NCBI GenBank assembly: GCA_963732225.1
Contig: CAVSYR010000003.1
Span: 161,321-225,320 of the forward strand
Direction of reading: 5' to 3'
Origin: VRUE01 sp963732225
Lineage (GTDB): Bacteria > Actinomycetota > Thermoleophilia > Solirubrobacterales > 70-9
DNA: 64,000 nt
In this document: piece by piece, positions 8,406-15,766 of the stretch
How positions within the stretch are numbered: the first letter of the stretch is position 1
Layout of the letters: each line of letters opens with the position of its first letter
The notes under the pieces: generated by a model
The model's input: only the letters and a program-made list of their open reading frames with translations
What the model was told of the DNA's origin: nothing
The model's database searches: none
Position numbers and translations under genes: made by a program

Positions 8406-8789
8406 ATGTTCGCGAACACCAAGGCGACCAACGGCTTCGCCGTCGACGATATCGAGGCGGCGAAGAAGTTCTACGGCGAGACGCTGGGACTGGGCTTCAA
8501 AGTGATGAGCGAGGAGTTCGGCGTTGCCTCGATCCAGCTCGCCGGCGGCCGCGACACGCTCGTCTACCGCAAGCCCGACTTCGTTCCCGCCACCTACACG
8601 ATCCTCAACTTCGAGGTCGACGATGTTGACGCGGCGGTCGACGGGCTCGCTTCGAAAGGCGTTGAGTTCGAGCGCTACGAGGGCTTCGAGCAGGACGAGA
8701 AGGGGATCGCCCGCGGGCCGGGCCCCTCGATTGCCTGGTTCAAGGACCCGGCGGGCAACATCCTCTCCGTACTGCAGCAGCCCTCTTAG
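8406..8789 (+). CDS. VOC (glyoxalase/dioxygenase-like) family protein
   Basis: The 127-residue protein shows the beta-alpha-beta-beta-beta VOC pattern: TNGFAVDDIEAAKKFYGETLGLGF, then TILNFEVDDVDAAVDGLASKGVEFERYEGF and WFKDPAGNILSVLQ. Metal-ligand positions typical of glyoxalase I are only partly kept, so the reaction cannot be assigned. A GAAAGGA Shine-Dalgarno precedes the ATG. It is convergent with the SHOCT gene 12 bp away. Confidence 0.82.
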   Translation: MFANTKATNGFAVDDIEAAKKFYGETLGLGFKVMSEEFGVASIQLAGGRDTLVYRKPDFVPATYTILNFEVDDVDAAVDGLASKGVEFERYEGFEQDEKGIARGPGPSIAWFKDPAGNILSVLQQPS

Positions 8790-8801
8790 TCAGAGCGCCG
8801 C

Positions 8802-9074
8802 TCAGGCGTTGAGCAGCTTGGCCTTCTGGGCCGCGAACTCCTCCTCGGTGAGGATGCCCTGTTCCTTCAGCTCGCCGAGCTGCTTGAGCTGATCGATCGT
8901 CGATTGCCCGCCTGCGGCGGGGGCCGGCGGCGCGGCTTCGGGGGCGGGAGCCTGCTGCTGTTCTTCCTGCTGGGCCCAGCGCTGGCCCTGGCGGCGCGAG
9001 ACGCGGTTGCTGACCGTGGTCGCGGTGCCGGCGATGACCGCCGTGCGTGCCACTCCTCGAAGTAGTCCTGGCAT
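8802..9074 (-). CDS. SHOCT domain protein
   Basis: This 90-residue protein has a short hydrophobic N-terminal stretch (about 5-25), a Gln/Ala/Pro-rich linker and a C-terminal SHOCT motif (QLKQLGELKEQGILTEEEFAAQKAKLL). SHOCT modules are short, often C-terminal oligomerisation motifs on membrane-associated proteins. A strong GGAGGAG precedes the ATG. It lies downstream of the DUF6325-like gene on the same strand, 10 bp apart, so co-transcription is likely. Confidence 0.8.
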   Translation of the reverse strand: MPGLLRGVARTAVIAGTATTVSNRVSRRQGQRWAQQEEQQQAPAPEAAPPAPAAGGQSTIDQLKQLGELKEQGILTEEEFAAQKAKLLNA

Positions 9075-9084
9075 GGGTCTCCTC

Positions 9085-9504
9085 CTACTCGGAAGCCTCG
9101 ACCGCGTCGAGCGCGGCGAGGACGTCTTGGACGGGGATGCGGCCGCTGGCGACCAGCTGGCCGCCGGAGCGGCGAACGGCGGCGGCGAACGGCGCCGCCC
9201 AGCTGTTCTCGAAGACGAGCAGGGCGGCCGAGGTGCCGGGCTCGAGCGCGTTGCCGGCCTCCGCGACGTCGTCGTCGCCGAGCAGGCCCGAGGAGGCGCC
9301 CTCGAAGGTGGCGAAGACGTCGATCTCGCCGCCGAGGTCGGCGAGCTCCAGTGTCGCGACGGAGCCGTCCTCCGCCTTGGCGATGAAGGCGAGGTCGAGG
9401 ATGCGGATCAGGCCGCGGTCGACCAGGTCGACCAGGTGCGGCAGCGCCTCGCCGGTCGGCTGCCGTCCCGGCCACTCGACGATCAGGTAATCGATCGGCC
9501 CCAT
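9085..9504 (-). CDS. DUF6325-like (DUF1269-type) protein
   Basis: A 139-residue protein that starts MGPIDYLIVEWPG and continues with LVDLVDRGLIRILDLAFI and LLGDDDVAEAGNALEPGTSAALLVFENSWA, the pattern of small actinobacterial proteins usually annotated DUF6325 or DUF1269. Such genes are often paired with SHOCT genes, as here. The frame stays open upstream to 9594, but the family N-terminus fits ATG 9504. Function is unknown; a stress-related membrane-associated role is conjecture. Confidence 0.72.
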   Translation of the reverse strand: MGPIDYLIVEWPGRQPTGEALPHLVDLVDRGLIRILDLAFIAKAEDGSVATLELADLGGEIDVFATFEGASSGLLGDDDVAEAGNALEPGTSAALLVFENSWAAPFAAAVRRSGGQLVASGRIPVQDVLAALDAVEASE

Positions 9505-9624
9505 CTCGTTGATCTCGTCGCCGCTCAAATCCGACCCCTTTCGCTGTTTGGTTGCGCGCGGGTCAGACCCGGCAGGGGGACCATAGCGCCGCAAGGCCTT
9601 TGGTTGAGGACCCTGATCTAAACG

Positions 9625-10302
9625 CTAGGGCGCGGCGGGGACCACGGCGATCGGGCCGCCCTCGGTGGGCAGGTCGGCGGTGTCGAAGGAGGAGACCTCG
9701 AAGCGGGCGGTCTGCGGCATCTGGGCGACGAACTCCTCCTCGGTGTCGGGCAGGAAGTCGGCGCGCTCGTTGCGGTAGTGCATCGGCACCACCCAGCGGG
9801 CATCGAGGCGGGAGACGATCGCGCCGGCCTGGGCGGCGCCGATCGTCGGGCCGCCGCCGACCGGGAGGAAGAGCAGGTCGACGGCGCCGATCGCGGCCGC
9901 CTGCTCCTCACGCAGCTGGCGCTGGCCGAAGTCGCCGAAGTGGGCGACCCGCAGACCGTCGAGCTCGAAGACGAAGATCGTGTTGGGCCCGCGTTCGGTC
10001 CCGGCCACCTCGTCGTGCTCGGAGGCGACCCCGAGCACCTCGCCGACCGCCTCGGTGCCGTGCTTGCCGGCGGTCGCGCGCAGCGTCTGCGGCTCGCCGC
10101 CGATCACCTCGACGGCGTTGTGGTCGCGGTGCTCGTGGGTGACGAGCAGCAGGTCGACGCCATCGACCTCGATCGGCGGGTGCTCGAACTTGAGGCCCCG
10201 GTCAGCCAGCAGCGGCCCCATGTCGCCGAAGGGATCGATGAAGACCTTGGCCTCTGGGCCGGTCAGGGTGAAGGCGGATTGTCCGTGCCACTCAACGCGC
10301 AT
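9625..10302 (-). CDS. Metallo-beta-lactamase-fold metal-dependent hydrolase
   Basis: The 225-residue protein belongs to the UlaG-like branch of the metallo-beta-lactamase superfamily. The N-terminal MRVEWHGQSAFTL strand and the metal-binding THEHRDHN motif (HxHxDH) are present, as are HFGDFG and VVPMHYRNE with later metal histidines. A GGAGGAT Shine-Dalgarno lies just upstream of ATG 10302. The start lies inside the 3' end of the efflux pump gene (overlap of 11 bp), so the two are probably translated from one mRNA under MarR control. Confidence 0.86.
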   Translation of the reverse strand: MRVEWHGQSAFTLTGPEAKVFIDPFGDMGPLLADRGLKFEHPPIEVDGVDLLLVTHEHRDHNAVEVIGGEPQTLRATAGKHGTEAVGEVLGVASEHDEVAGTERGPNTIFVFELDGLRVAHFGDFGQRQLREEQAAAIGAVDLLFLPVGGGPTIGAAQAGAIVSRLDARWVVPMHYRNERADFLPDTEEEFVAQMPQTARFEVSSFDTADLPTEGGPIAVVPAAP

Positions 10303-12088
10303 GTTGATCCTCCAGTTGCGGGACTTGGGGCCCTCCTTTTTCCGTCTCTGAGACGGAAAATGGGGGGCGCGGGCCGATCGGAGCCTGGGCCGGCTCCTCG
10401 GCGTGGTGGTACTGGCCGCCGCGCAAGAGCGAAGCAGCAGCGGCGACGAGGCAGGCGACGATCGCGAAGGTGAAGGCGGTGTCGAGGCCATCGCTGAAGG
10501 GGCCGGCGATCAGGTGTGGGAAGAAGGCCTGCCCGGTGAGCGCGGCGTGGGCGTGGGGCGGCAGGGCGGTGAGCGCGTGCGGGCCGACCAGGTGCTGGAT
10601 CGGGTTGTAGCCGAGGAAGGCGGCGAAGAGGACCGAGATCGGCGGGGTCTGGCCGGCGTGGTGGGCGACCCCGTGGGAGACGCCGTGCGCTTCCAGGCCG
10701 CCGCTCAGCGCGCTCGGCAGGCTGGAGGAGAGGCCGATGATCAGCAGGGTGAAGAAGATCCCGACCGAGAGCACCTGGGCCGAGTTCTGGAAGGTCTGGT
10801 TCATGCCGCCGCCGGCACCGCGATCGGCGGCGGGCAGGCTGTTCATCACCGCGGCGCGGTTGGGCGAGGCGAACATCCCCATCGAGATGCCCTGCAGCAG
10901 CAGGATCGCGGCGAAGACGGGGTAGGCGAAGTCGATCGGCAGCGCCATCAGCAGGGCGAAGCTGATTGCCGCGGCGATCATGCCGCCGGTGGCGAAGGGG
11001 CGGGCGCCGAAGCGGTCGGAGAGGTAGCCCGAGGTCGGCCCGGCGAGCAGCAGGCCGATCGTCAGCGGCAGCATGTAGATGCCCGCCCAGAGCGGCGTTT
11101 CGGTGAAGCCGTAGCCGTGCAGCGGCAGCCAGATGCCCTGCAGCCAGATGATCAGCATGAACATCAGGCCGCCGCGCGAGACGGCGGCGAGGAAGGTCGA
11201 GAGGGTGCCGAAGGTGAAGGCGCGGATGCGGAAGAGGGGGAGGCGGAACATCGGCTCGGCGACGCGGCGCTCGATCACGGCGAAGGCGACCAGCGAGGTG
11301 ATCGAACCGGCCATCAGGGCGAGTACGCGGGGGCTGCCCCAGCCGGTCGGGCTGCCGCCGTAGGGGCGGATGCCGTAAGTGACCGCGACCATCACCAGGA
11401 CCAGGCCGAGGGCGAAGGTGATGTTGCCGCCCCAGTCGATCGAGGCGGGTCGCGGTTTGCTGCGCTCCTCCAGCTTGAGGTAGGCCCAGACGGTGCCGAA
11501 GAGGCCGACCGGGACCGAGATCAGGAAGACCAGGCGCCAGTCGATCGGCGCCAGCAGGCCGCCGAGGATGAGGCCGACGAACATGCCGCTGACGCCGACG
11601 ATGTTGTTGATCCCGAGCGCCATGCCGCGCTGGTTGATCGGGAAGGCGTCGGTGATGATCGCCGCCGCGTTGGCCAGCAGGCAGGCGCCGCCGACGCCCT
11701 GGACGATGCGGAAGATGACCAGGTACATGGCGCCGGCCTGTCCCGTCATCCAGTCGATCGCCAGCAGCAACGAGGCGGCGGTGTAGATGACGAAGCCGAG
11801 GTTGTAGATCTTCACCCGGCCGTAGATGTCGCCGAGCCGGCCGAGGCTGACGATCAGCACGCTGGAGACGACCAGGTAGCCGAGGATCATCCAGAGCAGG
11901 TAGAAGCTGTTGCCGGGGACCAGCGGGTCGAGGTGGATGCCGCGGAAGATGTCGGGCATCGCGATCAGCGTGATCGAGGCGTCGAGCGTCGCCAGCAGGA
12001 TCGCCAGAGTGGTGTTGGAGAGGGCGATCCACTTGTAGCGGTCGTTGGCCGGGGCGCCGTTGGCCTGCGCTGCGCTCGTCGCTGACAC
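10292..12088 (-). CDS. MFS (DHA2-type) drug efflux transporter
   Basis: The 598-residue protein has about 14 hydrophobic segments, the DHA2 arrangement. LDASITLIAMPDI is close to the motif-C/D1 region of EmrB/QacA pumps, and LGRLGDIYGRVKIY is motif A. A cytoplasmic or periplasmic His-rich loop lies near residues 500-540 (HGVSHGVAHHAG). It probably exports small toxic compounds by proton antiport. Start GTG 12088 lies 6 nt after a TATATT -10 (minus strand), consistent with a leaderless mRNA. The operator and divergent MarR gene indicate substrate-induced derepression. Confidence 0.88.
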   Translation of the reverse strand: MSATSAAQANGAPANDRYKWIALSNTTLAILLATLDASITLIAMPDIFRGIHLDPLVPGNSFYLLWMILGYLVVSSVLIVSLGRLGDIYGRVKIYNLGFVIYTAASLLLAIDWMTGQAGAMYLVIFRIVQGVGGACLLANAAAIITDAFPINQRGMALGINNIVGVSGMFVGLILGGLLAPIDWRLVFLISVPVGLFGTVWAYLKLEERSKPRPASIDWGGNITFALGLVLVMVAVTYGIRPYGGSPTGWGSPRVLALMAGSITSLVAFAVIERRVAEPMFRLPLFRIRAFTFGTLSTFLAAVSRGGLMFMLIIWLQGIWLPLHGYGFTETPLWAGIYMLPLTIGLLLAGPTSGYLSDRFGARPFATGGMIAAAISFALLMALPIDFAYPVFAAILLLQGISMGMFASPNRAAVMNSLPAADRGAGGGMNQTFQNSAQVLSVGIFFTLLIIGLSSSLPSALSGGLEAHGVSHGVAHHAGQTPPISVLFAAFLGYNPIQHLVGPHALTALPPHAHAALTGQAFFPHLIAGPFSDGLDTAFTFAIVACLVAAAASLLRGGQYHHAEEPAQAPIGPRPPFSVSETEKGGPQVPQLEDQHAR

Positions 12089-12098
12089 AGCTTCAATA

Positions 12099-12130
12099 TA
12101 CACAGGCAAACTGTGCAGTTTGCCTGTGTA
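12099..12130. promoter_or_regulatory. MarR operator: 32-bp perfect inverted repeat
   Basis: Two perfect 15-bp arms (TACACAGGCAAACTG and its complement) flank a 2-bp centre. The site lies between the -10 boxes of the divergent pump gene (TATATT, 12095-12100 complement) and MarR gene (TATGAT, 12139-12144). A repressor bound here would block both promoters at once. Confidence 0.85.
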
Positions 12131-12150
12131 CTTTCGAGTATGATCGGCCC

Positions 12151-12576
12151 ATGCCGACCCGCGTCGACAGCGGCCCGCTCGCCAGCGAGCTGCGCGTAGT
12201 GCTCGGCCACCTGATCCGCCGCCTGCGCAGCGAGCACCGCTTCTCGCTCTCCCAGGGCTCGGTCCTCGGCCGGCTCGACCGCGAAGGCCCGCAGAGCACG
12301 AGCAAGCTGGCGAGCGCCGAACGCGTGCGCCCGCAGTCGATGGGCCAGACCGTCGCCGAGCTCGAGGCCCAGCGCCTGATCGCACGGCGCCCCGACCCGA
12401 GCGACGGCCGCAGCGCCCTGCTCGAGCTAACCGACGCCGGCCGCACCGAGCTGCGCGAGGACCGCGGCCGCCGCGAGGGCTGGCTCGCCGAGGCGATCGA
12501 GGACAACTTCAGCGACGAGGAGCGCGAGACGCTCGACGAAGCAGTGCGCCTGCTTGCGCGGCTGGCCGAGCTTTAA
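12151..12576 (+). CDS. MarR family transcriptional regulator
   Basis: The 141-residue protein has the MarR winged helix: HRFSLSQGSVLGRLDREGPQSTSKLASAERVRPQSMGQTVAELEAQRLIARRPDPSDGRS, including the DPSDGR wing. It binds DNA as a dimer and is probably released by a ligand that is also a pump substrate. TATGAT ends 6 nt before the ATG, so the message is likely leaderless. The strict 32-bp palindrome upstream and the divergent pump gene give the likely target and autoregulation. Confidence 0.9.
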   Translation: MPTRVDSGPLASELRVVLGHLIRRLRSEHRFSLSQGSVLGRLDREGPQSTSKLASAERVRPQSMGQTVAELEAQRLIARRPDPSDGRSALLELTDAGRTELREDRGRREGWLAEAIEDNFSDEERETLDEAVRLLARLAEL

Positions 12577-12584
12577 AGAAATTG

Positions 12585-12625
12585 GACGTAAATACGTCTA
12601 GACGATTAGACGTTTAATCATCTAG
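12585..12625. promoter_or_regulatory. AT-rich nested inverted repeats upstream of fic
   Basis: Two adjoining inverted repeats occur: GACGTA-AA-TACGTC (12585-12598) and CTAGACGATTA (12598-12608) with TAATCATCTAG (12615-12625), one mismatch. TAGTAT (12623-12628) ends 6 nt before the Fic ATG. The block looks like operator plus promoter. The Fic protein ends in a winged helix, so autorepression is plausible. Confidence 0.6.
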
Positions 12626-12634
12626 TATGACCGG

Positions 12635-13714
12635 ATGCTTTTTGCGACACCCCCCATAGCTCGAGAGCTAAAAGCAAAGCTCGACGAGCTCGATCGGCTT
12701 CGAAGCGAGCTCGGTTTAGAAGCCGGGCGGCGTTCGCCCTGGATCGGTGCGCTGCGGCGCCAGGTGCGGGCCAGCAGCGTCGAAGGCTCGACCTCGATCG
12801 AGGGGTTCAGCGTGGCTCCCGGGGAGGCCGTCGCGCTCGTCAATAGCGAGGAACCGGTCGACCCCGACGACGAGAACCGTATGGCGGTCGCCTGTTACGC
12901 GCGGGCTATGGACCACGTCGGGGTCATGGCCACCGATCCCACGTTCCGCTGGCTCGACAGAGTCATCCTCGACCTCCATTTCGACGCTTGCTCCTTCCAG
13001 CGAGAGGCGAAGCCCGGCCAGTGGCGTTCGGGCGCGGTTGGCATAACCGGGAGTGATGGCAGGCTCGTCTACCAGGCGCCCGATGCTGCCGAGGTCTCTG
13101 GACTCATGGCCGAGGTGGTCGAGTGGCTCGAGCATGGGGGTCCCGACCTCCACGTGGTCGTGCGTGCGGCAATGAGCCATCTCCATGTGGTGTCGATCCA
13201 CCCATTTCACGACGGGAACGGCCGTATCTCTCGCATCATCCAGTCCTTGGTCCTTGCCCGGGATGGCCTGATGTCACCGGAGTTCGGCTCGATCGAGGAG
13301 TACCTCGGCGCGCACACAGCCGCCTATTACGATGCCCTCAATCAGGCCCACGGCCCGACCTACCAGCCCGATCGAGACGTCACCGATTGGATTGCCTTCT
13401 GCATCGACGCTCACCTTGCTCAAGCGCGTCAGCGCCTCGCCCAAATCAAGGATGCCGCGGCCCGCTGGGCCAACTTGGAACAGCTGGTCGAATCCCGCCA
13501 TTGGCCCGATCGTCTGGTGATCGCCTTGGAGCAAGCCTTGATGGGAGGGACGGATCGAACCAGCTACGCGGCCGAGGCCGATGTCTCGCCGGCTACGGCC
13601 AGCACCGACTTTCGTCGCTTGGTCGATGCCGGTCTGGTCGATCAAGCGGGGCGCGGCCGCAGCGTCCGCTACGAACCGACCGAGAGTCTTCGCAGGCAGG
13701 CCGCCGGTCAGTAA
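12635..13714 (+). CDS. Fic family AMP-transferase-like protein with C-terminal HTH
   Basis: The 359-residue protein has the Fic core motif HPFHDGNGR at residues 189-197. An N-terminal inhibitory-helix motif STSIEG (52-57, form S/T-x-x-x-E-G/N) would make it a class II, self-inhibited Fic protein. The C-terminal ~70 residues (TDRTSYAAEADVSPATASTDFRRLVDAGLV) form a winged helix. Fic proteins transfer AMP or other groups to target proteins; targets here are unknown. The promoter region holds AT-rich inverted repeats, suggesting self-control. Confidence 0.88.
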   Translation: MLFATPPIARELKAKLDELDRLRSELGLEAGRRSPWIGALRRQVRASSVEGSTSIEGFSVAPGEAVALVNSEEPVDPDDENRMAVACYARAMDHVGVMATDPTFRWLDRVILDLHFDACSFQREAKPGQWRSGAVGITGSDGRLVYQAPDAAEVSGLMAEVVEWLEHGGPDLHVVVRAAMSHLHVVSIHPFHDGNGRISRIIQSLVLARDGLMSPEFGSIEEYLGAHTAAYYDALNQAHGPTYQPDRDVTDWIAFCIDAHLAQARQRLAQIKDAAARWANLEQLVESRHWPDRLVIALEQALMGGTDRTSYAAEADVSPATASTDFRRLVDAGLVDQAGRGRSVRYEPTESLRRQAAGQ

Positions 13715-13808
13715 AGGCCGAACTCGCTACGCGAACGAGCGGAGTTGACGCAGTTTCAGGTGTTTCCGCGCACCACGCGTCCTCAATACAGCTCTAGCGT
13801 CGGCACCG

Positions 13809-14039
13809 ATGATTCACCGTGAGGATTTGATCCCGCGCTTCGAATGGCTCGCAGGCTCGAAGTACTACGACGAAGCGGTTGACGAGGCACTTATTGCCAT
13901 TGCATTTGCCGCGCACGGACGCGGCCATGAGCTGCTCGAGTACGGAGCCGCGTGGATGATGGCCAATGGGATCGTCGAGGTATTCGGCTTGGAGGATCTC
14001 GTCGACAAAGCGCGCGGCGAACTCCTGCTCCCGCCGTAG
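13809..14039 (+). CDS. Small hypothetical protein
   Basis: A 76-residue acidic, soluble, mostly helical protein (IHREDLIPRFEWLAGSKYYDEA; AAWMMANGIVEVFGLEDLVDKARGELL). It is not recognised. TAGCGT ends 8 nt before the ATG, in keeping with other leaderless-type starts here. The 13715-13808 gap before it holds no other clear feature. Its position between Fic and VapBC genes suggests accessory-type content. Confidence 0.5.
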   Translation: MIHREDLIPRFEWLAGSKYYDEAVDEALIAIAFAAHGRGHELLEYGAAWMMANGIVEVFGLEDLVDKARGELLLPP

Positions 14040-14050
14040 GTCCTGCGGAC

Positions 14051-14102
14051 TTGACTTGCGCTTTTCTCGATCTATCCTTTACAAATCTCCAAAAAAGTAA
14101 AG
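14051..14102 (+). promoter_or_regulatory. vapBC promoter with CTTTAC/GTAAAG operator
   Basis: TTGACT (14051-14056) and TATCCT (14073-14078) are separated by 16 nt, a good sigma-70-type promoter. CTTTAC (14077-14082) and GTAAAG (14097-14102) form an inverted repeat from the -10 to just before the vapB ATG at 14106. This fits autoregulation by the VapBC complex. Confidence 0.65.
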
Positions 14103-14105
14103 AAC

Positions 14106-14324
14106 ATGACTCGTGTCTCATCCAAGCATCAAGTGACGATCCCGGTTGACGCGCTTCGGGCCGCTGGGCTGGAACCTGGAGACACCTTGAAGGTCGAAGC
14201 TGTCAGCGCCGGCCGCGTCATCCTGACTCGGGTCGATGAACTGCTCGGCTCCTACTCCGGATGCCTGGACAGCGGGGGTGAGCTGCGGCGGCAAGTAGAA
14301 GGGCTGCGTGAGGAGTGGCGGTGA
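14106..14324 (+). CDS. vapB: AbrB/SpoVT-family antitoxin
   Basis: The 72-residue protein begins with the swapped-hairpin AbrB fold (VSSKHQVTIPVDALRAAGLEPGDTLKVEAVSAGRVIL), which binds operator DNA. The C-terminal tail (VEGLREEWR) is expected to bind and block the PIN toxin. It overlaps the toxin start by 4 bp (GTGA), the typical coupling. An inverted repeat in the promoter fits self-control. Confidence 0.88.
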   Translation: MTRVSSKHQVTIPVDALRAAGLEPGDTLKVEAVSAGRVILTRVDELLGSYSGCLDSGGELRRQVEGLREEWR

Positions 14325-14719
14325 TTCTCGACTCGGATGCGGTGATCGGGTTTCTCGATCGCGGCGATGCGCTCCACGCATCCGCCGATGCGGTTGTTCG
14401 CAAGTTCATCCTCGAGCAGCGCCTCCTCGTCTCCGTTGTGACGTATGCCGAGGTTCTTACCGGCGCGAGGTTGGGTCATCACGACGAAGGCAGCGTTCGC
14501 GGCTTTTTCGACGAGTTGATCTCCGGGGTTCTGCCCGTTGACCTCGAAGTGGCGGACAAGGCCACGGAGCTCCGTTCTCAGCGGGAAGCCCTGCGGATGC
14601 CGGATGCCCTGATTCTTGCCACTGCCGAGACCAACGAGGAAGTCGACCTCATCGTCACCGGCGACGTCGGCACGACTAAAGTTCCGGACCTTCAGTGTCG
14701 GGTCGAAATCCTGAGTTGA
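14321..14719 (+). CDS. vapC: PIN-domain ribonuclease toxin
   Basis: The 132-residue protein starts MILDSDAVIGFLDRGD, with the first PIN acidic residue(s). The conserved Glu follows in TYAEVLTGARLG, and later acids in RMPDALILATAE and IVTGDVG complete the Mg2+ site. It is probably a site-specific RNase held by VapB. Start GTG 14321 is preferred: it overlaps the vapB TGA and has AGGAG 5 nt upstream. GTG 14315 is an alternative. Confidence 0.88.
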   Translation: MILDSDAVIGFLDRGDALHASADAVVRKFILEQRLLVSVVTYAEVLTGARLGHHDEGSVRGFFDELISGVLPVDLEVADKATELRSQREALRMPDALILATAETNEEVDLIVTGDVGTTKVPDLQCRVEILS

Positions 14720-14766
14720 GATTGGGGACGATTGCGCGGACGAGCGACAAGTAGCCTTCGCGAGCG

Positions 14767-15414
14767 ATGAACGACGACTGGCGCCTCGAGGTTGACTTCG
14801 ACGATCCGAGGCACATCGGGCCCTTGGTCGAGCGACTCGAGGCCAGCGAGCTCGAACACGACCTGAGCGGCGCCTTCCACGATCGCGTTGCTGTCAGCCG
14901 TGAAGGTTCCACGGTCTTTCTCTACGCCGGCTCGAGGGAGCAGGACGAAGCAGCCCGCAACCACGTGCTCAGCCTTGCGCAGCAGCACGGTTGGAAGCTC
15001 GATGCCGAGCTGACGCACTGGCACCCGACGGCCGAGGAATGGGAGGACCCCGACCTCCCCCTTCCGAGTGGCGACGCAGCCAAGCACGCCGAGCACGAGG
15101 CCTTGATCGCGGCGGAGCGTCGTCAGGTCGAGGAAAGCGGGCACCCTGAATTCGAGGTTCGCGTCGACCTTCCCTCATTCCACGAGGCAAACCAGTTCGC
15201 CGACACGCTCCGTAGCGAGGGCCTCCCGGTGGTCCACCGCTGGAGGTACCTGCTGATCGGCGTCCCCGACGAGGACAGCGGCAAGGAACTCGTCGAAAAG
15301 ATCCAGAGCCAGGCCCCACCCGGCAGCAAGGTCAGTTTCGAGGGGACCTGGGCCGCCGCCTACGCTGAGCGCCCACCGAACCCGTACGCGATCTTCGGTG
15401 GGCTGGGCGGCTAG
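14767..15414 (+). CDS. Conserved hypothetical protein
   Basis: A 215-residue acidic soluble protein with two similar alpha/beta halves. Residues 1-80 (DWRLEVDFDDPRHIGPLVERLEA...DRVAVSREGSTVFLYAGSREQDEAARNHVLSLAQQHGW) and 125-200 (EFEVRVDLPSFHEANQFADTLRSEGLPVVHRWRYLLIGVPDEDSGKELVEKIQ) both read as strand-helix-strand-strand-helix, suggesting an internal ferredoxin-like duplication. Function is unknown. TAGCCT ends 9 nt before the ATG. Confidence 0.7.
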   Translation: MNDDWRLEVDFDDPRHIGPLVERLEASELEHDLSGAFHDRVAVSREGSTVFLYAGSREQDEAARNHVLSLAQQHGWKLDAELTHWHPTAEEWEDPDLPLPSGDAAKHAEHEALIAAERRQVEESGHPEFEVRVDLPSFHEANQFADTLRSEGLPVVHRWRYLLIGVPDEDSGKELVEKIQSQAPPGSKVSFEGTWAAAYAERPPNPYAIFGGLGG

Positions 15415-15438
15415 CAGTCAGCCGATCGCATTAGCTGA

Positions 15439-15750
15439 GTGATCCAATTCAGTCCGCGGCGCGAATGGTTGCCCATGAGGAAAGTCCATGCCCTGGACTG
15501 GGAGGCTCTCGTCGCCCGCTCCCTTCATCCGACCAGGCTCTGGATCATCGAAGCAATGCTTCGCATAGGGCGGCCGCTGTCGGCGACGGAGCTGGAGGGG
15601 ACCTTCGGCAAGGAGAATCTGGGCATCGCGTCCATCTCCTACCACCTCAAAATCCTCACCAAGCACGGCATCGTCGAGGAGGTCCGGGAACGTAAAGTGC
15701 GAGGTGCGACGGAGAGGTTCTACGCCTTCACCGCTGCGGTCTTGCAGTAG
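15439..15750 (+). CDS. ArsR-like winged-helix regulator
   Basis: A 103-residue protein with a single winged helix: LHPTRLWIIEAMLRIGRPLSATELEGTF...IASISYHLKILTKHGIVEEVRERKVRGATERFYAF. This is the ArsR-type helix-turn-helix and wing. No metal-binding CxC motif is visible. Start GTG 15439 or ATG 15475 (residue 13) are both possible; the domain is complete either way. It is convergent with the oxidoreductase gene. Confidence 0.78.
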   Translation: MIQFSPRREWLPMRKVHALDWEALVARSLHPTRLWIIEAMLRIGRPLSATELEGTFGKENLGIASISYHLKILTKHGIVEEVRERKVRGATERFYAFTAAVLQ

Positions 15751-15766
15751 TCGGGACCCGATCGGT

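Noticed and set aside
10403..12085. 560-codon open frame on the plus strand, opposite the efflux pump gene
   Set aside because: Gln/Asp/Arg/Ala-rich with no domain, antisense to a clear MFS gene; a GC-skew shadow.
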